From positions 1-13,114 of the forward strand of contig JANWKW010000012.1 of assembly GCA_025451135.1 (NCBI GenBank): a DNA stretch of 13,114 bases. The letters run 5' to 3'. Shown piece by piece: positions 1 to 7,702 of this stretch (its first letter is position 1; the number at the start of each line of letters is the position of its first letter). The notes beneath the pieces were generated by a model. That model was not told the DNA's origin, ran no database searches, and saw only the letters and a list, made by a program, of their open reading frames with translations. Made by a program: the position numbers and the translations under genes. This stretch comes from Vulcanimicrobiia bacterium (lineage in GTDB: Bacteria > Vulcanimicrobiota > Vulcanimicrobiia > Vulcanimicrobiales > Vulcanimicrobiaceae).

Positions 1-109
1 CGACCGGGGCGCCGAAGAGCCGGGAGAGCGGTACGGGCGCGATCAGGCCGAGCGTACCGACCGCGAGCGCGCCGCCGGCCGCCAGCCAGATCAGCCCGTC
101 GAGGATCAC
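1..109 (-). CDS. Partial small hydrophobic (probable membrane) protein, N-terminus only
   Basis: The reverse strand is open from a GTG at 109-107 to the window edge, giving 36 visible residues. They begin MILDGLIWLAAGGALAVG and continue with a hydrophobic stretch ending near APVPLSRLFGAPV. This looks like a first transmembrane helix followed by a short loop. The GTG overlaps the serpin stop codon as GTGA, so translation is probably coupled to the serpin and the gene is the fourth of the leftward operon. The pattern of a hydrophobic helix followed by a '(L)APxxxxRxFGxP' loop recalls small membrane families such as DUF4267-like proteins, but that is a weak resemblance. The GTG start and the overlap are seen directly. 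The membrane location and operon membership are inference, and no function can be assigned. Confidence 0.55.
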   Translation of the reverse strand, partial: MILDGLIWLAAGGALAVGTLGLIAPVPLSRLFGAPV

Positions 110-1305
110 GCCGGGTTTACGATGGTGCCGAGGAAGAGCAGCTGCCCGCTCTTCTCGTCACGGATCGCCACCACGAACGGGCGGTCGACGATCATCGTGA
201 ACGGCGGCGGCTCGACCCGGATCGAGGTCGTGTGGATGCCGATGGTGGTCACGGCCGCGGCTTGCGTGCCCGCCTCGTCGACGTTCAGGTACGAGGCGTG
301 GCGGACGTCCCCGATCGCGAGCGCGGGCGGCGCCGCGTGGATGGCGCCGAAGTCGGCGTCGTGCTGGAAGGCCTGCGCCATGCCGAGCTTGGAGAGCGCG
401 CCGTTGAGCTGGGTCGCGAACGAGATGTGGAAGCGCGGCAGTCCGATCGTGCCGCGCTGCGTCCGCAGCGAGGCGCGCAGCGCGTCGAAGTGCGCGGGCG
501 TCGCGCCGGCCACGAACGCGTCGAGCGCGGCGGCGTCCTTGGGCAGCACGACGTACATCGCGAACGAGCCGTCGGCATAGGGCAGGCGGATCGTCTGTAG
601 GCCGTCGCCCGCGGCGTAGGCGTACTGCGCCGTGCCGTACATCATGTTCACCGTCGCGGTCGACGACCAGCCGGCCTGGAAGGGGTGCGGCTTGGTGGCG
701 GTCTTGGCGAACGGGAGCGACCATTTGCCGTCGAACGCGATCGCGTTGGCGATCATCACGACCGTCGACGGGTCGATGGTATCGAGCACCTGGGGGATCA
801 AGCCGTTCGTGTGCGCCTTGGCCCAGGCGTTCACGATGCCGGCCGCGCTCGGTTGGCGAAAATCGAGATTTGCGACCTGGGCGCCGAACGCCCGGCGCGC
901 CACGGTGACGAACGGCGGCTTGACGGCGAAGCCGGTCTGTAGCCACAGGGCGTTCGCCATGGCGAGCTTGACGGCGGTCGTCTTCGCGATCTCCGCCGCC
1001 AGGGCGGCGTTGGCGGCGTCGAGCGCGGATGCCGAACCGCTCGCGTGGATGGTGCGCAGGATGCCCTCGCGGGTCGCTCCGCGCGCGCCGTCGGCCGCCA
1101 GTGCAAGCGCGACCGCGATGCCGGCCGGCGAGATGAAGACGTTGGCCTTGGGCTGATCGGCGCGGACGACGCGGAGCAGGTCGAATCCGAACTGCGCGTA
1201 GGATGTCGCCAGCGATGGAGCCGGTGCGGGAGCCGCGTGCGATCCGAGCGGCGCGGCGAGCAGACCTGCGGCGGCGAGGGCGCTGCCGATGCGTTTGAAC
1301 GTCAT
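106..1305 (-). CDS. Exported serpin (serine/cysteine protease inhibitor family I4)
   Basis: This 399-residue protein has the normal length for a serpin. Residues 1-24 form a signal peptide (MTFKRIGS, hydrophobic core, cleavage after SHA), so it should act outside the cytoplasmic membrane. Family hallmarks are the NVFISPAG start, the strand containing NALWLQ, the NAIAFDGKW segment, and the C-terminal signature DRPFVVAIRD...GQLLFLGTIVNP. The reactive-loop hinge DEAGTQAAAV (343-352) keeps the small residues that inhibitory serpins need for loop insertion. By the 17-residue rule P1 would be about Thr360, but the loop is longer than in alpha-1-antitrypsin, so Arg363 is also possible and target specificity is uncertain. 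I chose the ATG at 1305 because it gives the signal peptide directly and overlaps the FAH-family stop as ATGA; the open frame further upstream lies antisense-free but within that other gene. The family is clear; inhibitory activity is inferred. Confidence 0.93.
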   Translation of the reverse strand: MTFKRIGSALAAAGLLAAPLGSHAAPAPAPSLATSYAQFGFDLLRVVRADQPKANVFISPAGIAVALALAADGARGATREGILRTIHASGSASALDAANAALAAEIAKTTAVKLAMANALWLQTGFAVKPPFVTVARRAFGAQVANLDFRQPSAAGIVNAWAKAHTNGLIPQVLDTIDPSTVVMIANAIAFDGKWSLPFAKTATKPHPFQAGWSSTATVNMMYGTAQYAYAAGDGLQTIRLPYADGSFAMYVVLPKDAAALDAFVAGATPAHFDALRASLRTQRGTIGLPRFHISFATQLNGALSKLGMAQAFQHDADFGAIHAAPPALAIGDVRHASYLNVDEAGTQAAAVTTIGIHTTSIRVEPPPFTMIVDRPFVVAIRDEKSGQLLFLGTIVNPA

Positions 1306-2147
1306 ACGATCCTCACGGTGTTGTGGAGCGTTCCGATGCGGTCGATCGTGACGTCGAGTACGTCGCCGTCGGCCAGCCATTCGGGCGGGGTACGCGCGAA
1401 GCCGACGCCTTCCGGCGTGCCGGTCGCGATCACGTCGCCGGGCAGCAGCGTCGCGCCCCGGCTGAGCTCGGCGATGATGCGCGCGACGGAGAAGATCATC
1501 TGCGCCGTCGTGCTGCGCTGTTTCTCGACGCCGTTGACGCGCATCGCGATGCCGAGCGTCTGCGGATCGGCGATCTCGTCGGCGCCCACGATCCACGGCC
1601 CGATCGGGCAGGTCTCGTCGAGGCTCTTGCCCTTGAACCACTGGCCGTGCGCGCGCTGCAGGTCGCGCGCGGTCATGTCGTTGAGGCACGTGTAGCCGAA
1701 GACGACCTCGAGCGCGCGCGCCTCGTCCACGTCTTTGCACCGCGCGCCGATCACGACCGCGAGTTCCGCCTCGAAATCGTAGTGCGGCGAGACGCGCGCC
1801 TGTAGGTGCAGGTCCGCGCCCGGTCCGGCGATCGCGGTGGTGGCCTTGGTGAAGAAGGTCGGAACCGACGGCAGCTTCAGGTCGATGCCGAGCGCGGCGG
1901 CGCCCTCTTTGGCGTGTTCGAGATAATTGCGCCCGACGCAGAACACGTTGCGCGGCGGCTCGACCGGTGGGGCCAAGCGCGTGCCGTCCAGGGGGCGAGC
2001 GCGAGCGGTGTGGCGCGCGGCGCGCTCCGAGGGCGCGAGCGCGATGTAATCGCGCAGCGACGGCGCGTCGATCTCGCGGATGCGCTGGCCGTCGAGCAGA
2101 CCGGGCCGGACGTCGCCACGGTCGTCGTAGTAACTGACGTAGCGCAT
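1302..2147 (-). CDS. Fumarylacetoacetate hydrolase (FAH) family protein
   Basis: This 281-residue protein has the usual length for the short FAH group, which includes acylpyruvases, HpcE-type decarboxylase/isomerases and oxaloacetate decarboxylases. These are cytoplasmic, divalent-metal enzymes that act on 2,4-diketo or beta-keto acids. Visible motifs are VFCVGRNYLEHAKE at 68-81, the metal ligands E126 and E128 in DFEAEL, the third ligand D157 in LNDMTARD, QWFKGKSLD at 169-177, and the closing LLPGDVIATGTPEGVG at 234-249. All ligands are present, so it should be active. The substrate cannot be read from the sequence. The start ATG at 2147 has a purine-rich AGAGGA about 7 nt upstream. It follows the exported protein after 16 nt and overlaps the serpin by 4 nt, so it is cotranscribed with genes for secreted proteins, an unusual setting for this family. 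Confidence 0.95.
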   Translation of the reverse strand: MRYVSYYDDRGDVRPGLLDGQRIREIDAPSLRDYIALAPSERAARHTARARPLDGTRLAPPVEPPRNVFCVGRNYLEHAKEGAAALGIDLKLPSVPTFFTKATTAIAGPGADLHLQARVSPHYDFEAELAVVIGARCKDVDEARALEVVFGYTCLNDMTARDLQRAHGQWFKGKSLDETCPIGPWIVGADEIADPQTLGIAMRVNGVEKQRSTTAQMIFSVARIIAELSRGATLLPGDVIATGTPEGVGFARTPPEWLADGDVLDVTIDRIGTLHNTVRIV

Positions 2148-2163
2148 CGCTCGGTCCTCTCGA

Positions 2164-2667
2164 CTACGGCTTCGGCTTCGGCTTCGGCGTCGGGGTGGAC
2201 GAAGCGCCGGTGATCGCGTTGAGCGACGGCAGGTTCGGAGCGCTCGCCCCCTTCGATTCGTTCTTGCGGAAGATCTCCATCATCTGATCGGCCGCGCCTT
2301 GCTTGTCCCCCCAGGAGCCGCCCGACTTGAGGAGCGCGACGCCGCGATGGATGCCGTGCGTCTTGGGGTTGTAGTCGTAGGTGACGCGGTACAGGCCGAC
2401 CTGCGCGGTGCCGTCGGGATGGCGGATCCACATCTGCAGGACGTTGCCGTAGGTCTGCGCGTTGTAGGTGTAGTTCGGCGTCGACTTGCCGGACTTGACG
2501 CGGACGATCTGCCCCTTCTTATTGACTTCGACCACGAACTCGGTGTGCAAGGGCACCTTGGAGAAGTTGATCGAGGGCTTGGGCGCGGGGGCGGCGGCGT
2601 GGGCCGGGACCGCGAAGGCCAGGGCCAGGACGAAGGGGGCTACGGCGCGCAGGAAATGTGTGGTCAT
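2164..2667 (-). CDS. Exported protein of unknown function with a Lys-Pro tail
   Basis: This 167-residue protein begins with a clear signal peptide (MTTHFLRAVAPFVLALAFAV, cleavage after AHA near residue 24). The mature part holds one compact beta-rich domain with segments such as TEFVVEVNKKGQIVRV, VLQMWIRHPDGTAQVGLYRV and YDYNPKTHGIHRGV. A flexible tail follows, ending in TPTPKPKPKP. The tail is encoded by tandem CGGCTT-type hexamers, read here on the plus strand at 2166-2187. I do not recognise a named family. The mature protein has no cysteine or transmembrane segment, so it is probably periplasmic or secreted. The basic Lys-Pro tail could bind anionic surfaces, which is speculation. It is the first gene of the leftward operon and starts 23-56 bp from the divergent macroglobulin-like gene. 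Its open frame, signal peptide and operon position support it as a real gene. Confidence 0.88.
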   Translation of the reverse strand: MTTHFLRAVAPFVLALAFAVPAHAAAPAPKPSINFSKVPLHTEFVVEVNKKGQIVRVKSGKSTPNYTYNAQTYGNVLQMWIRHPDGTAQVGLYRVTYDYNPKTHGIHRGVALLKSGGSWGDKQGAADQMMEIFRKNESKGASAPNLPSLNAITGASSTPTPKPKPKP

Positions 2668-2690
2668 TGCTTCATTCTATTAGGCAAGCG
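2668..2690. promoter_or_regulatory. Divergent intergenic region, probable overlapping promoters
   Basis: Two oppositely oriented operons begin here. At least 23 bp separate their start codons, or 56 bp if the rightward gene starts at 2724. The segment TTCATTCTATTAGG is AT-rich against a very GC-rich background, as expected of a -10 region. On the minus strand it contains TAGAAT, one mismatch from TATAAT, ending about 8 nt before the leftward ATG, so that transcript would have almost no leader. I see no convincing -35 box for either direction. The promoters must reach into the neighbouring coding sequences or be unlike the sigma-70 consensus. Confidence 0.4.
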
Positions 2691-2723
2691 ATGCGGTATG
2701 GCCCGTCGAATCTGGCCGGACCC

Positions 2724-5087
2724 ATGTTCCGTGCGATTCGCCTGGCGATCTGCGGGGTCGCCATGCTCCTGGTCGTCGTATCGACGGCCGAAGCCGCGCG
2801 ACCGATCGTCGATCTGCATACCTTGGACGCGTACTTTGCCCTCTACGCGGCCGATTCAAACGTCCCGTGGAAGGCGACCGCCGTCCGCCTCGACACCTAC
2901 TCGAGCGCGGAGGTCGATTTCGCGGCCTATCAGGTCGACCCCGCGGACGTGGTGACGGCAGGCTCCAACGCCCGTTCCAGGCCGGTCGATACCGCGAAGC
3001 TCAAACCGGTGGCGACCTGGAGATACACGCCGCCCGGCGGCTATCAGTTCCAGACCAGCATGGTCGCGGTGCCGCTCGGCCCGCGCGAGGTCTTCTTCGA
3101 CGTCGAGGCGCGCCGCGGCGCCGCCGACGAGCAGGTCTGGGTCAATCGGACCCGGGTCGGCCTGATCGTGAAGCAGACGCCCGCCGAGTTGACGCTCTAT
3201 GCGGCCGACCTCGGCACCGGCCGGGCCCTGCCGAAGATGCGCGTGCAGTTCCTCAGCGGCGCGCGGCTGGAGACGCGCTTGACCGACGCGCACGGTCTGG
3301 TGCGCTGGACCTCGGCGTCGGGACCGCGTCCGGTCTTCGCGCTCGCGCAGTGGGGAGCGAGCTACGCGTTCGTCTCGCCGCTGCCGCAAGCGCCGCTTCC
3401 CACCACCATCGTCGCGGTCCGCACCGATTCCGCGGTCGTGCACGCCGGCGATACCGTGCGCGTCGCCGGCTTCGTCCGGACGCGTCGCGGCACGGCGCTG
3501 CGCGCCGCCTCCGGCAACGTGCAGATCGCCTTGCGGGACGGGCCGGCGCTGATCGCGCAGACGAACGCCGGGCTCGACGCGGCCGGCGCATTCGCGACGT
3601 CGTTCGCGATCCCGGGCGGCGCCCGCGCGGGCGAGTACGCGATCTTGGCGAGCGCGGACGGCGGCGTCGGCGGCGCGACCGTCCACGTCGACGGCAACGC
3701 GGCCGGATTGGCGCTCGCGGTGACCTCGCGGTGCGGCGGCCTCTGTCCGGCCGACGCCGACGTCCCGCTGCGCGTGCGCGCGACACGCGGCGGAGCGGCG
3801 GCCGCGAACGTCCAGGTGCGCGTGACGATCGTGCGCTCTCCGCACGTCGGCGGCGACGAGACGGCGGCGTGGGGCGTGACACCCTGGTTGGACGCGACCG
3901 TCGCGACCGGTGAGGACGGCACTGCCGACGTCGTGATCCCGCATCCCACCGACGGGCTCGCCTCGACCTACGGCGTAACGCTCGTCTCGGGCGCGGCGAC
4001 GGCGAATACCCGCGTGATCGTGCCGACCGCGCGTTTCGCGCTGCGCGTCGCGTCGGATCGCGACCGGATCGCCCTCGGAACGCCCGCCGGATACTCGGTC
4101 GTCGCGACCGACATCGCGAGCGGCCGGCCGGCCGGCGCCGCGCGCGTGACGGTCGAACTGCGACACGGGAGCGACGTCTCGCGTCAACAGCTCGATCTCG
4201 ACGCCGCCGGTCGCGGCCGCGGTTCGTTCGGCAACGCGCCGCTCGGCACGTCGCTCGTCGTCGCGAGTGCGACCGTCGACGGCGCGACGGCGACCGACGC
4301 GGCGCAAGTCGAGGTGGCTGCGCAGGCGGACGACGCGTCGACGGACGACTCCAGCGCCGGCGTACGGGTCGCCACCGATCGCGCGCTCTATCGCACGGGC
4401 GACGCGGTGCGCGCGACCGCGACCGCCGCCGGTGCGGCCGGCGACGTCTTGCTCGGCCTCGAGAGCGCGCTCGGTGCGGAGTTCGCGGTCGTGCCTTCGA
4501 CGAACGGCGCGGCGAGCGCGAGCTTCCGGATCGCCGACGCACCGGGCGCGATGCGCGTCGGCGCGGCGTTCGTGCGCGACGGCGCGCTCGAATGGAACGT
4601 CGTTCCGGTCGCGCTCGACGCGCCGGGCCGCTCGATCGCCGGCGCGCTCGGCGACGTGAGCGCGCCGATGCACCCCGGCGCGACCGTGGCCGTACCGATG
4701 CCGGGCGGCGCCGGCACGGTCATCGTCCGCGTGAGCCGGGGCGCTCCTTCGGGCGGCGCCGCCTTCGAGAGCGCGCCGGGTCTGCTCGACGTCGACGTCA
4801 CCTCGACCGTGTCGAGCGCGCCGGCCGATGCCGTCTGGCATCCCTGGGTCGATGCGAGCGGGCAGCACGCGCCGCTGCTCGGCTTCTCGCGACGCTCGCA
4901 GCCGCCGCAAGACGCGACGCTGGCCCAAGCCGACACGCGCGCGGTCTCGTGGAAGGTCGCGCGCGCGACCGCCGCCGGATTCGAATTGACCGCACCTTCC
5001 GAGGCGGGGCGCTACGTGCTGTCGGTCCTGCGGATAGACGACGACGGGCGAGTGACCGCGGCGACGTCGAACATCGAGGTGAGATGA
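2724..5087 (+). CDS. Large exported beta-sandwich protein with macroglobulin (MG)-like domains, no thioester motif
   Basis: From the ATG at 2724 the protein has 787 residues and an ideal signal peptide (MFRAIRLAICGVAMLLVVVS, cleavage after AEA near 24). An in-frame ATG at 2691 has an AGG 6 nt upstream and would add 11 residues, so the start is uncertain. The mature part is a chain of beta-sandwich domains. Recurrent segments match the 'xDrxxYrpGDtvrvxxxvr' pattern of alpha-2-macroglobulin MG domains: AVVHAGDTVRVAGFVR near 236-251, RIALGTPAGYSVVATD near 450, and RVATDRALYRTGDAVRATA near 546-565. There is no C-x-E-Q thioester. The only mature cysteines are C337 and C341 (RCGGLCP). Complete bacterial macroglobulins are usually about 1,500 residues or more, so this is at most a reduced relative. 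Its last codon overlaps polA. A generic Ig-like adhesion or scaffold protein is the main alternative. The gene is firm; the family call is tentative. Confidence 0.85.
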   Translation: MFRAIRLAICGVAMLLVVVSTAEAARPIVDLHTLDAYFALYAADSNVPWKATAVRLDTYSSAEVDFAAYQVDPADVVTAGSNARSRPVDTAKLKPVATWRYTPPGGYQFQTSMVAVPLGPREVFFDVEARRGAADEQVWVNRTRVGLIVKQTPAELTLYAADLGTGRALPKMRVQFLSGARLETRLTDAHGLVRWTSASGPRPVFALAQWGASYAFVSPLPQAPLPTTIVAVRTDSAVVHAGDTVRVAGFVRTRRGTALRAASGNVQIALRDGPALIAQTNAGLDAAGAFATSFAIPGGARAGEYAILASADGGVGGATVHVDGNAAGLALAVTSRCGGLCPADADVPLRVRATRGGAAAANVQVRVTIVRSPHVGGDETAAWGVTPWLDATVATGEDGTADVVIPHPTDGLASTYGVTLVSGAATANTRVIVPTARFALRVASDRDRIALGTPAGYSVVATDIASGRPAGAARVTVELRHGSDVSRQQLDLDAAGRGRGSFGNAPLGTSLVVASATVDGATATDAAQVEVAAQADDASTDDSSAGVRVATDRALYRTGDAVRATATAAGAAGDVLLGLESALGAEFAVVPSTNGAASASFRIADAPGAMRVGAAFVRDGALEWNVVPVALDAPGRSIAGALGDVSAPMHPGATVAVPMPGGAGTVIVRVSRGAPSGGAAFESAPGLLDVDVTSTVSSAPADAVWHPWVDASGQHAPLLGFSRRSQPPQDATLAQADTRAVSWKVARATAAGFELTAPSEAGRYVLSVLRIDDDGRVTAATSNIEVR

Positions 5088-7702
5088 ACGACAAGACGAC
5101 GAGCCTGATGCTGCTCGACACGTACGGGCTGGTCTATCGCGCGTTCTTCGCGCTCCCGGGGCTGACGACGTCGGCCGGCCTGCCGATCAACGCGGTCTAC
5201 GGTTTCACCATGATGCTGACCAAGCTGATCGCCGACGAGAAGCCGACCCACGTGATCGCCGCGTTCGATAAGGGCCTGCCGGCGGCGCGCGTCGCGATGT
5301 TCGCCGACTACAAAGCCCAACGAGCGGCCATGCCGGACGAATTGCGATCGCAGTTCCCGCTGGTGCGCAGGATCCTGGCGGCGTTCGGCATCCCGATCGT
5401 CGAGTGCGAAGGCGAAGAGGCCGACGACGTGATCGCGACCTTGGCGCGCCAGGCGCGCGCCGACGGCCGGCAGACGGTGGTGGTGACCGGCGACCTCGAC
5501 CTCCTCCAGATCGTCGACGGATCGACCACCATCCTGACCACGCGCCGCGGCATCACCGATCTCGGCCGCTACACGCCGGACGCGGTGCGCGAGCGCTACG
5601 ATCTGGATCCGTCGCAGCTGCCGGACTACCGCGGGCTCAAGGGCGATCCGTCCGATAACCTTCCCGGCATCCCCGGCGTCGGCGAGAAGACCGCGAGCAA
5701 GCTGATCACAACCGCCGGCACGCTCGACAACCTGCTGGCGCATCCGGAGCTCGCCGGGACCGCCAAGCTCCAAGGCTTGGTCGAACAATTCGGCGAGCAG
5801 GCGCGGATCTGTCGCGACGTCTCGATCATCAAGGACGATCTCGACGTGACGCTGGACTGGGATGCGAGCCGGTACGCGCATCCCGACAACGACGCGCTCT
5901 ACCGGCTCTATGCCGAGCTCGAGTTCAAGGGATTGCTCAACAAGCTGCGGCCGCCGGTCGACATGCCGCTCTTCTCGACGGTCGCGCGCATCGAGGGGAA
6001 TTATCGCTCGTACGTCGCCTCGACCGATCCGCCCGAGTTCGCGCGCCTGGCCGCCGACCTAGACGCGCTCGCGGGCGCGCCGGTGCTCGCGCTGGCGATC
6101 TCCGGCGACGCGCTCGGCGTCTCAGGCGCCGCGGCGACCGGACTGTCGTTCGGAATCGGCGCGCTCGAACGCGAGGACGTGCGCGCCGCGCTCGAGCGGG
6201 CTTTGAACGTCGAACGGCCGCGCATCGCCTACGACGCCAAGCGGGTCGCGCACGCGCTCGCCGCCAGCGGCCTCGCGATCCGAGAGATCGCCGACGATCC
6301 GATGATCGGCGCGCACCTGCTCGATCCGTCGAAGACCTTCGCCGACGCGGGCGAGGCGGCGGCGGCATTTCTCGGCGTCGCGCTCGACGACGATCCGGGC
6401 GCGTTCGCCGATGCGGCGCTGCGTCTGCGCGATCACGTGCGCGAAGAGCTGGCCGCGCGCGATCAGCACGAGCTGTATCGCGAGACCGAGGTCCCGTTGG
6501 CGCTGGTCCTGGCGAAGATGGAGCGCGCCGGCGTCGCCATCGACGTGACGGCGCTGACCGTCATGAGCGGCGAGATCGCCGCGACCATCGCGGGACTGCA
6601 GCAGCGGATCTACGACTTGGCGGGCGAGGAGTTCAACATCGGCTCGCCGCAGCAGCTCGGCAACGTGCTGTTCGGACGCTTGGAGATCCCGGGCGGCAAG
6701 AAGACCAAGACCGGCTGGGCGACCGGCGTCGAGATCTTGGGCGGGCTCGCGCGCGAGTATCCGATCTGCGCCCTCGTGCTGGACTGGCGCGAGGTGACGA
6801 AGCTCAAGAACACCTACGTCGACGTGATCCCGACCCTGGTCGGCGCGGACGGCCGCCTGCGCACCGCCTTCAACCAAACGGCAACGGCGACCGGGCGCCT
6901 CTCGAGCACCAATCCGAACCTGCAGAACATCCCGGTCCGCGGCGAGCTCGGCCGGACGATCCGCAAAGCGTTCGTGGCGGGCGGCGAGGATCGGGTGCTG
7001 CTCGCCGCCGACTACAGCCAGATCGAGCTGCGCTTGATGGCCCATCTCTCCGGCGACGAAGCGATGCGCAGCGCGTTCGAGGAAGGACAGGACATCCACG
7101 ACTTCACGGCCCGCCAGATCTTCGACGTGCCGGCCGGCCGGAAGGCCGACGACAATCAGCGCCGGATCGCCAAGAGCGTGAACTTCGGCCTGCTCTACGG
7201 CATGTCGGACTTCGGCCTGGCCCAACGCCTGGAGATCGGCCGGGCGGAGGCCAAGGAGATGACCGCCGCCTACTTCGCGCGTTTCCCCTCGGTCCGGGCC
7301 TATATCGACCGCACTATAGAGGAAGGCCGGGAACGCGGCTACGTCACCACGCTGTTCGGACGACGCCGGTACATGCCCGGACTACGCAGTGGGAACTACA
7401 TGCTGCGGGCCGCGGCGGAACGCGAGGCGACCAACGCGCCGTTACAAGGCAGTGCCGCCGACCTGATGAAGATCGCGATGGTGCGCTTGGATAAGGCCCT
7501 AGCGAGCGGAGGGATCGACGCGACCATGCTCTTGCAGATCCACGACGAGCTGATCTTCGAGGTCCCGCGCGCGCAGCTGCACGCGGCCGCGCACCTCGTG
7601 CGCGACGAGATGGAGCACGCGGCCGCGCTCTCGGTGCCGCTCGAAGTCACGGTCAAGAGCGGTGCGAACTGGTACGACGTGGTCCCGCTCGCCGATGCGT
7701 GA
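5084..7702 (+). CDS. polA: DNA polymerase I, proofreading domain inactive
   Basis: This 872-residue polymerase repairs gaps and removes Okazaki-fragment primers in the cytoplasm. The N-terminal FEN-type 5' nuclease shows LLDTYGLVYRAFFALP from residue 10, EEADDVIATLARQA, TGDLDLLQ (D137, D139) and the helix-hairpin-helix GDPSDNLPGIPGVGEKTA. The middle 3'-5' exonuclease fold is degenerate: the Exo I DTET motif is replaced by A338-I339-S340-G341, and the YAAEDAD Exo III motif is lost, so no proofreading is expected. The polymerase domain is intact, with TATGRLSSTNPNLQNIPVR, motif A DYSQIE (D643), O-helix R693/K697/F701/Y705 and motif C HDE (820-822). The ATG at 5084 follows GAGGTGAG and overlaps the upstream stop as ATGA. 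The longer open frame upstream of 5084 is only a reading-frame extension into the preceding gene. The product is near certain. Confidence 0.98.
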   Translation: MNDKTTSLMLLDTYGLVYRAFFALPGLTTSAGLPINAVYGFTMMLTKLIADEKPTHVIAAFDKGLPAARVAMFADYKAQRAAMPDELRSQFPLVRRILAAFGIPIVECEGEEADDVIATLARQARADGRQTVVVTGDLDLLQIVDGSTTILTTRRGITDLGRYTPDAVRERYDLDPSQLPDYRGLKGDPSDNLPGIPGVGEKTASKLITTAGTLDNLLAHPELAGTAKLQGLVEQFGEQARICRDVSIIKDDLDVTLDWDASRYAHPDNDALYRLYAELEFKGLLNKLRPPVDMPLFSTVARIEGNYRSYVASTDPPEFARLAADLDALAGAPVLALAISGDALGVSGAAATGLSFGIGALEREDVRAALERALNVERPRIAYDAKRVAHALAASGLAIREIADDPMIGAHLLDPSKTFADAGEAAAAFLGVALDDDPGAFADAALRLRDHVREELAARDQHELYRETEVPLALVLAKMERAGVAIDVTALTVMSGEIAATIAGLQQRIYDLAGEEFNIGSPQQLGNVLFGRLEIPGGKKTKTGWATGVEILGGLAREYPICALVLDWREVTKLKNTYVDVIPTLVGADGRLRTAFNQTATATGRLSSTNPNLQNIPVRGELGRTIRKAFVAGGEDRVLLAADYSQIELRLMAHLSGDEAMRSAFEEGQDIHDFTARQIFDVPAGRKADDNQRRIAKSVNFGLLYGMSDFGLAQRLEIGRAEAKEMTAAYFARFPSVRAYIDRTIEEGRERGYVTTLFGRRRYMPGLRSGNYMLRAAAEREATNAPLQGSAADLMKIAMVRLDKALASGGIDATMLLQIHDELIFEVPRAQLHAAAHLVRDEMEHAAALSVPLEVTVKSGANWYDVVPLADA

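Noticed and set aside
1306..1740. N-terminal extension of the serpin frame
   Set aside because: The extension is Arg-rich and lies opposite no new motif, inside the FAH-family gene; the ATG at 1305 gives a signal peptide and an ATGA overlap.
2856..4928. 690-codon open frame on the minus strand across the macroglobulin-like gene
   Set aside because: Arg-rich low-complexity translation with no domain signature, antisense to a gene with a signal peptide and MG-like motifs; an artefact of GC-rich codon bias.
4592..5083. N-terminal extension of the polA frame
   Set aside because: It is Arg-rich noise within the preceding gene; the 5' nuclease domain begins right after ATG 5084, which has a strong ribosome site.
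2724..5087. Complete alpha-2-macroglobulin
   Set aside because: No C-x-E-Q thioester, about half the usual length, and no receptor or thioester domain; only MG-like sandwich motifs can be supported.
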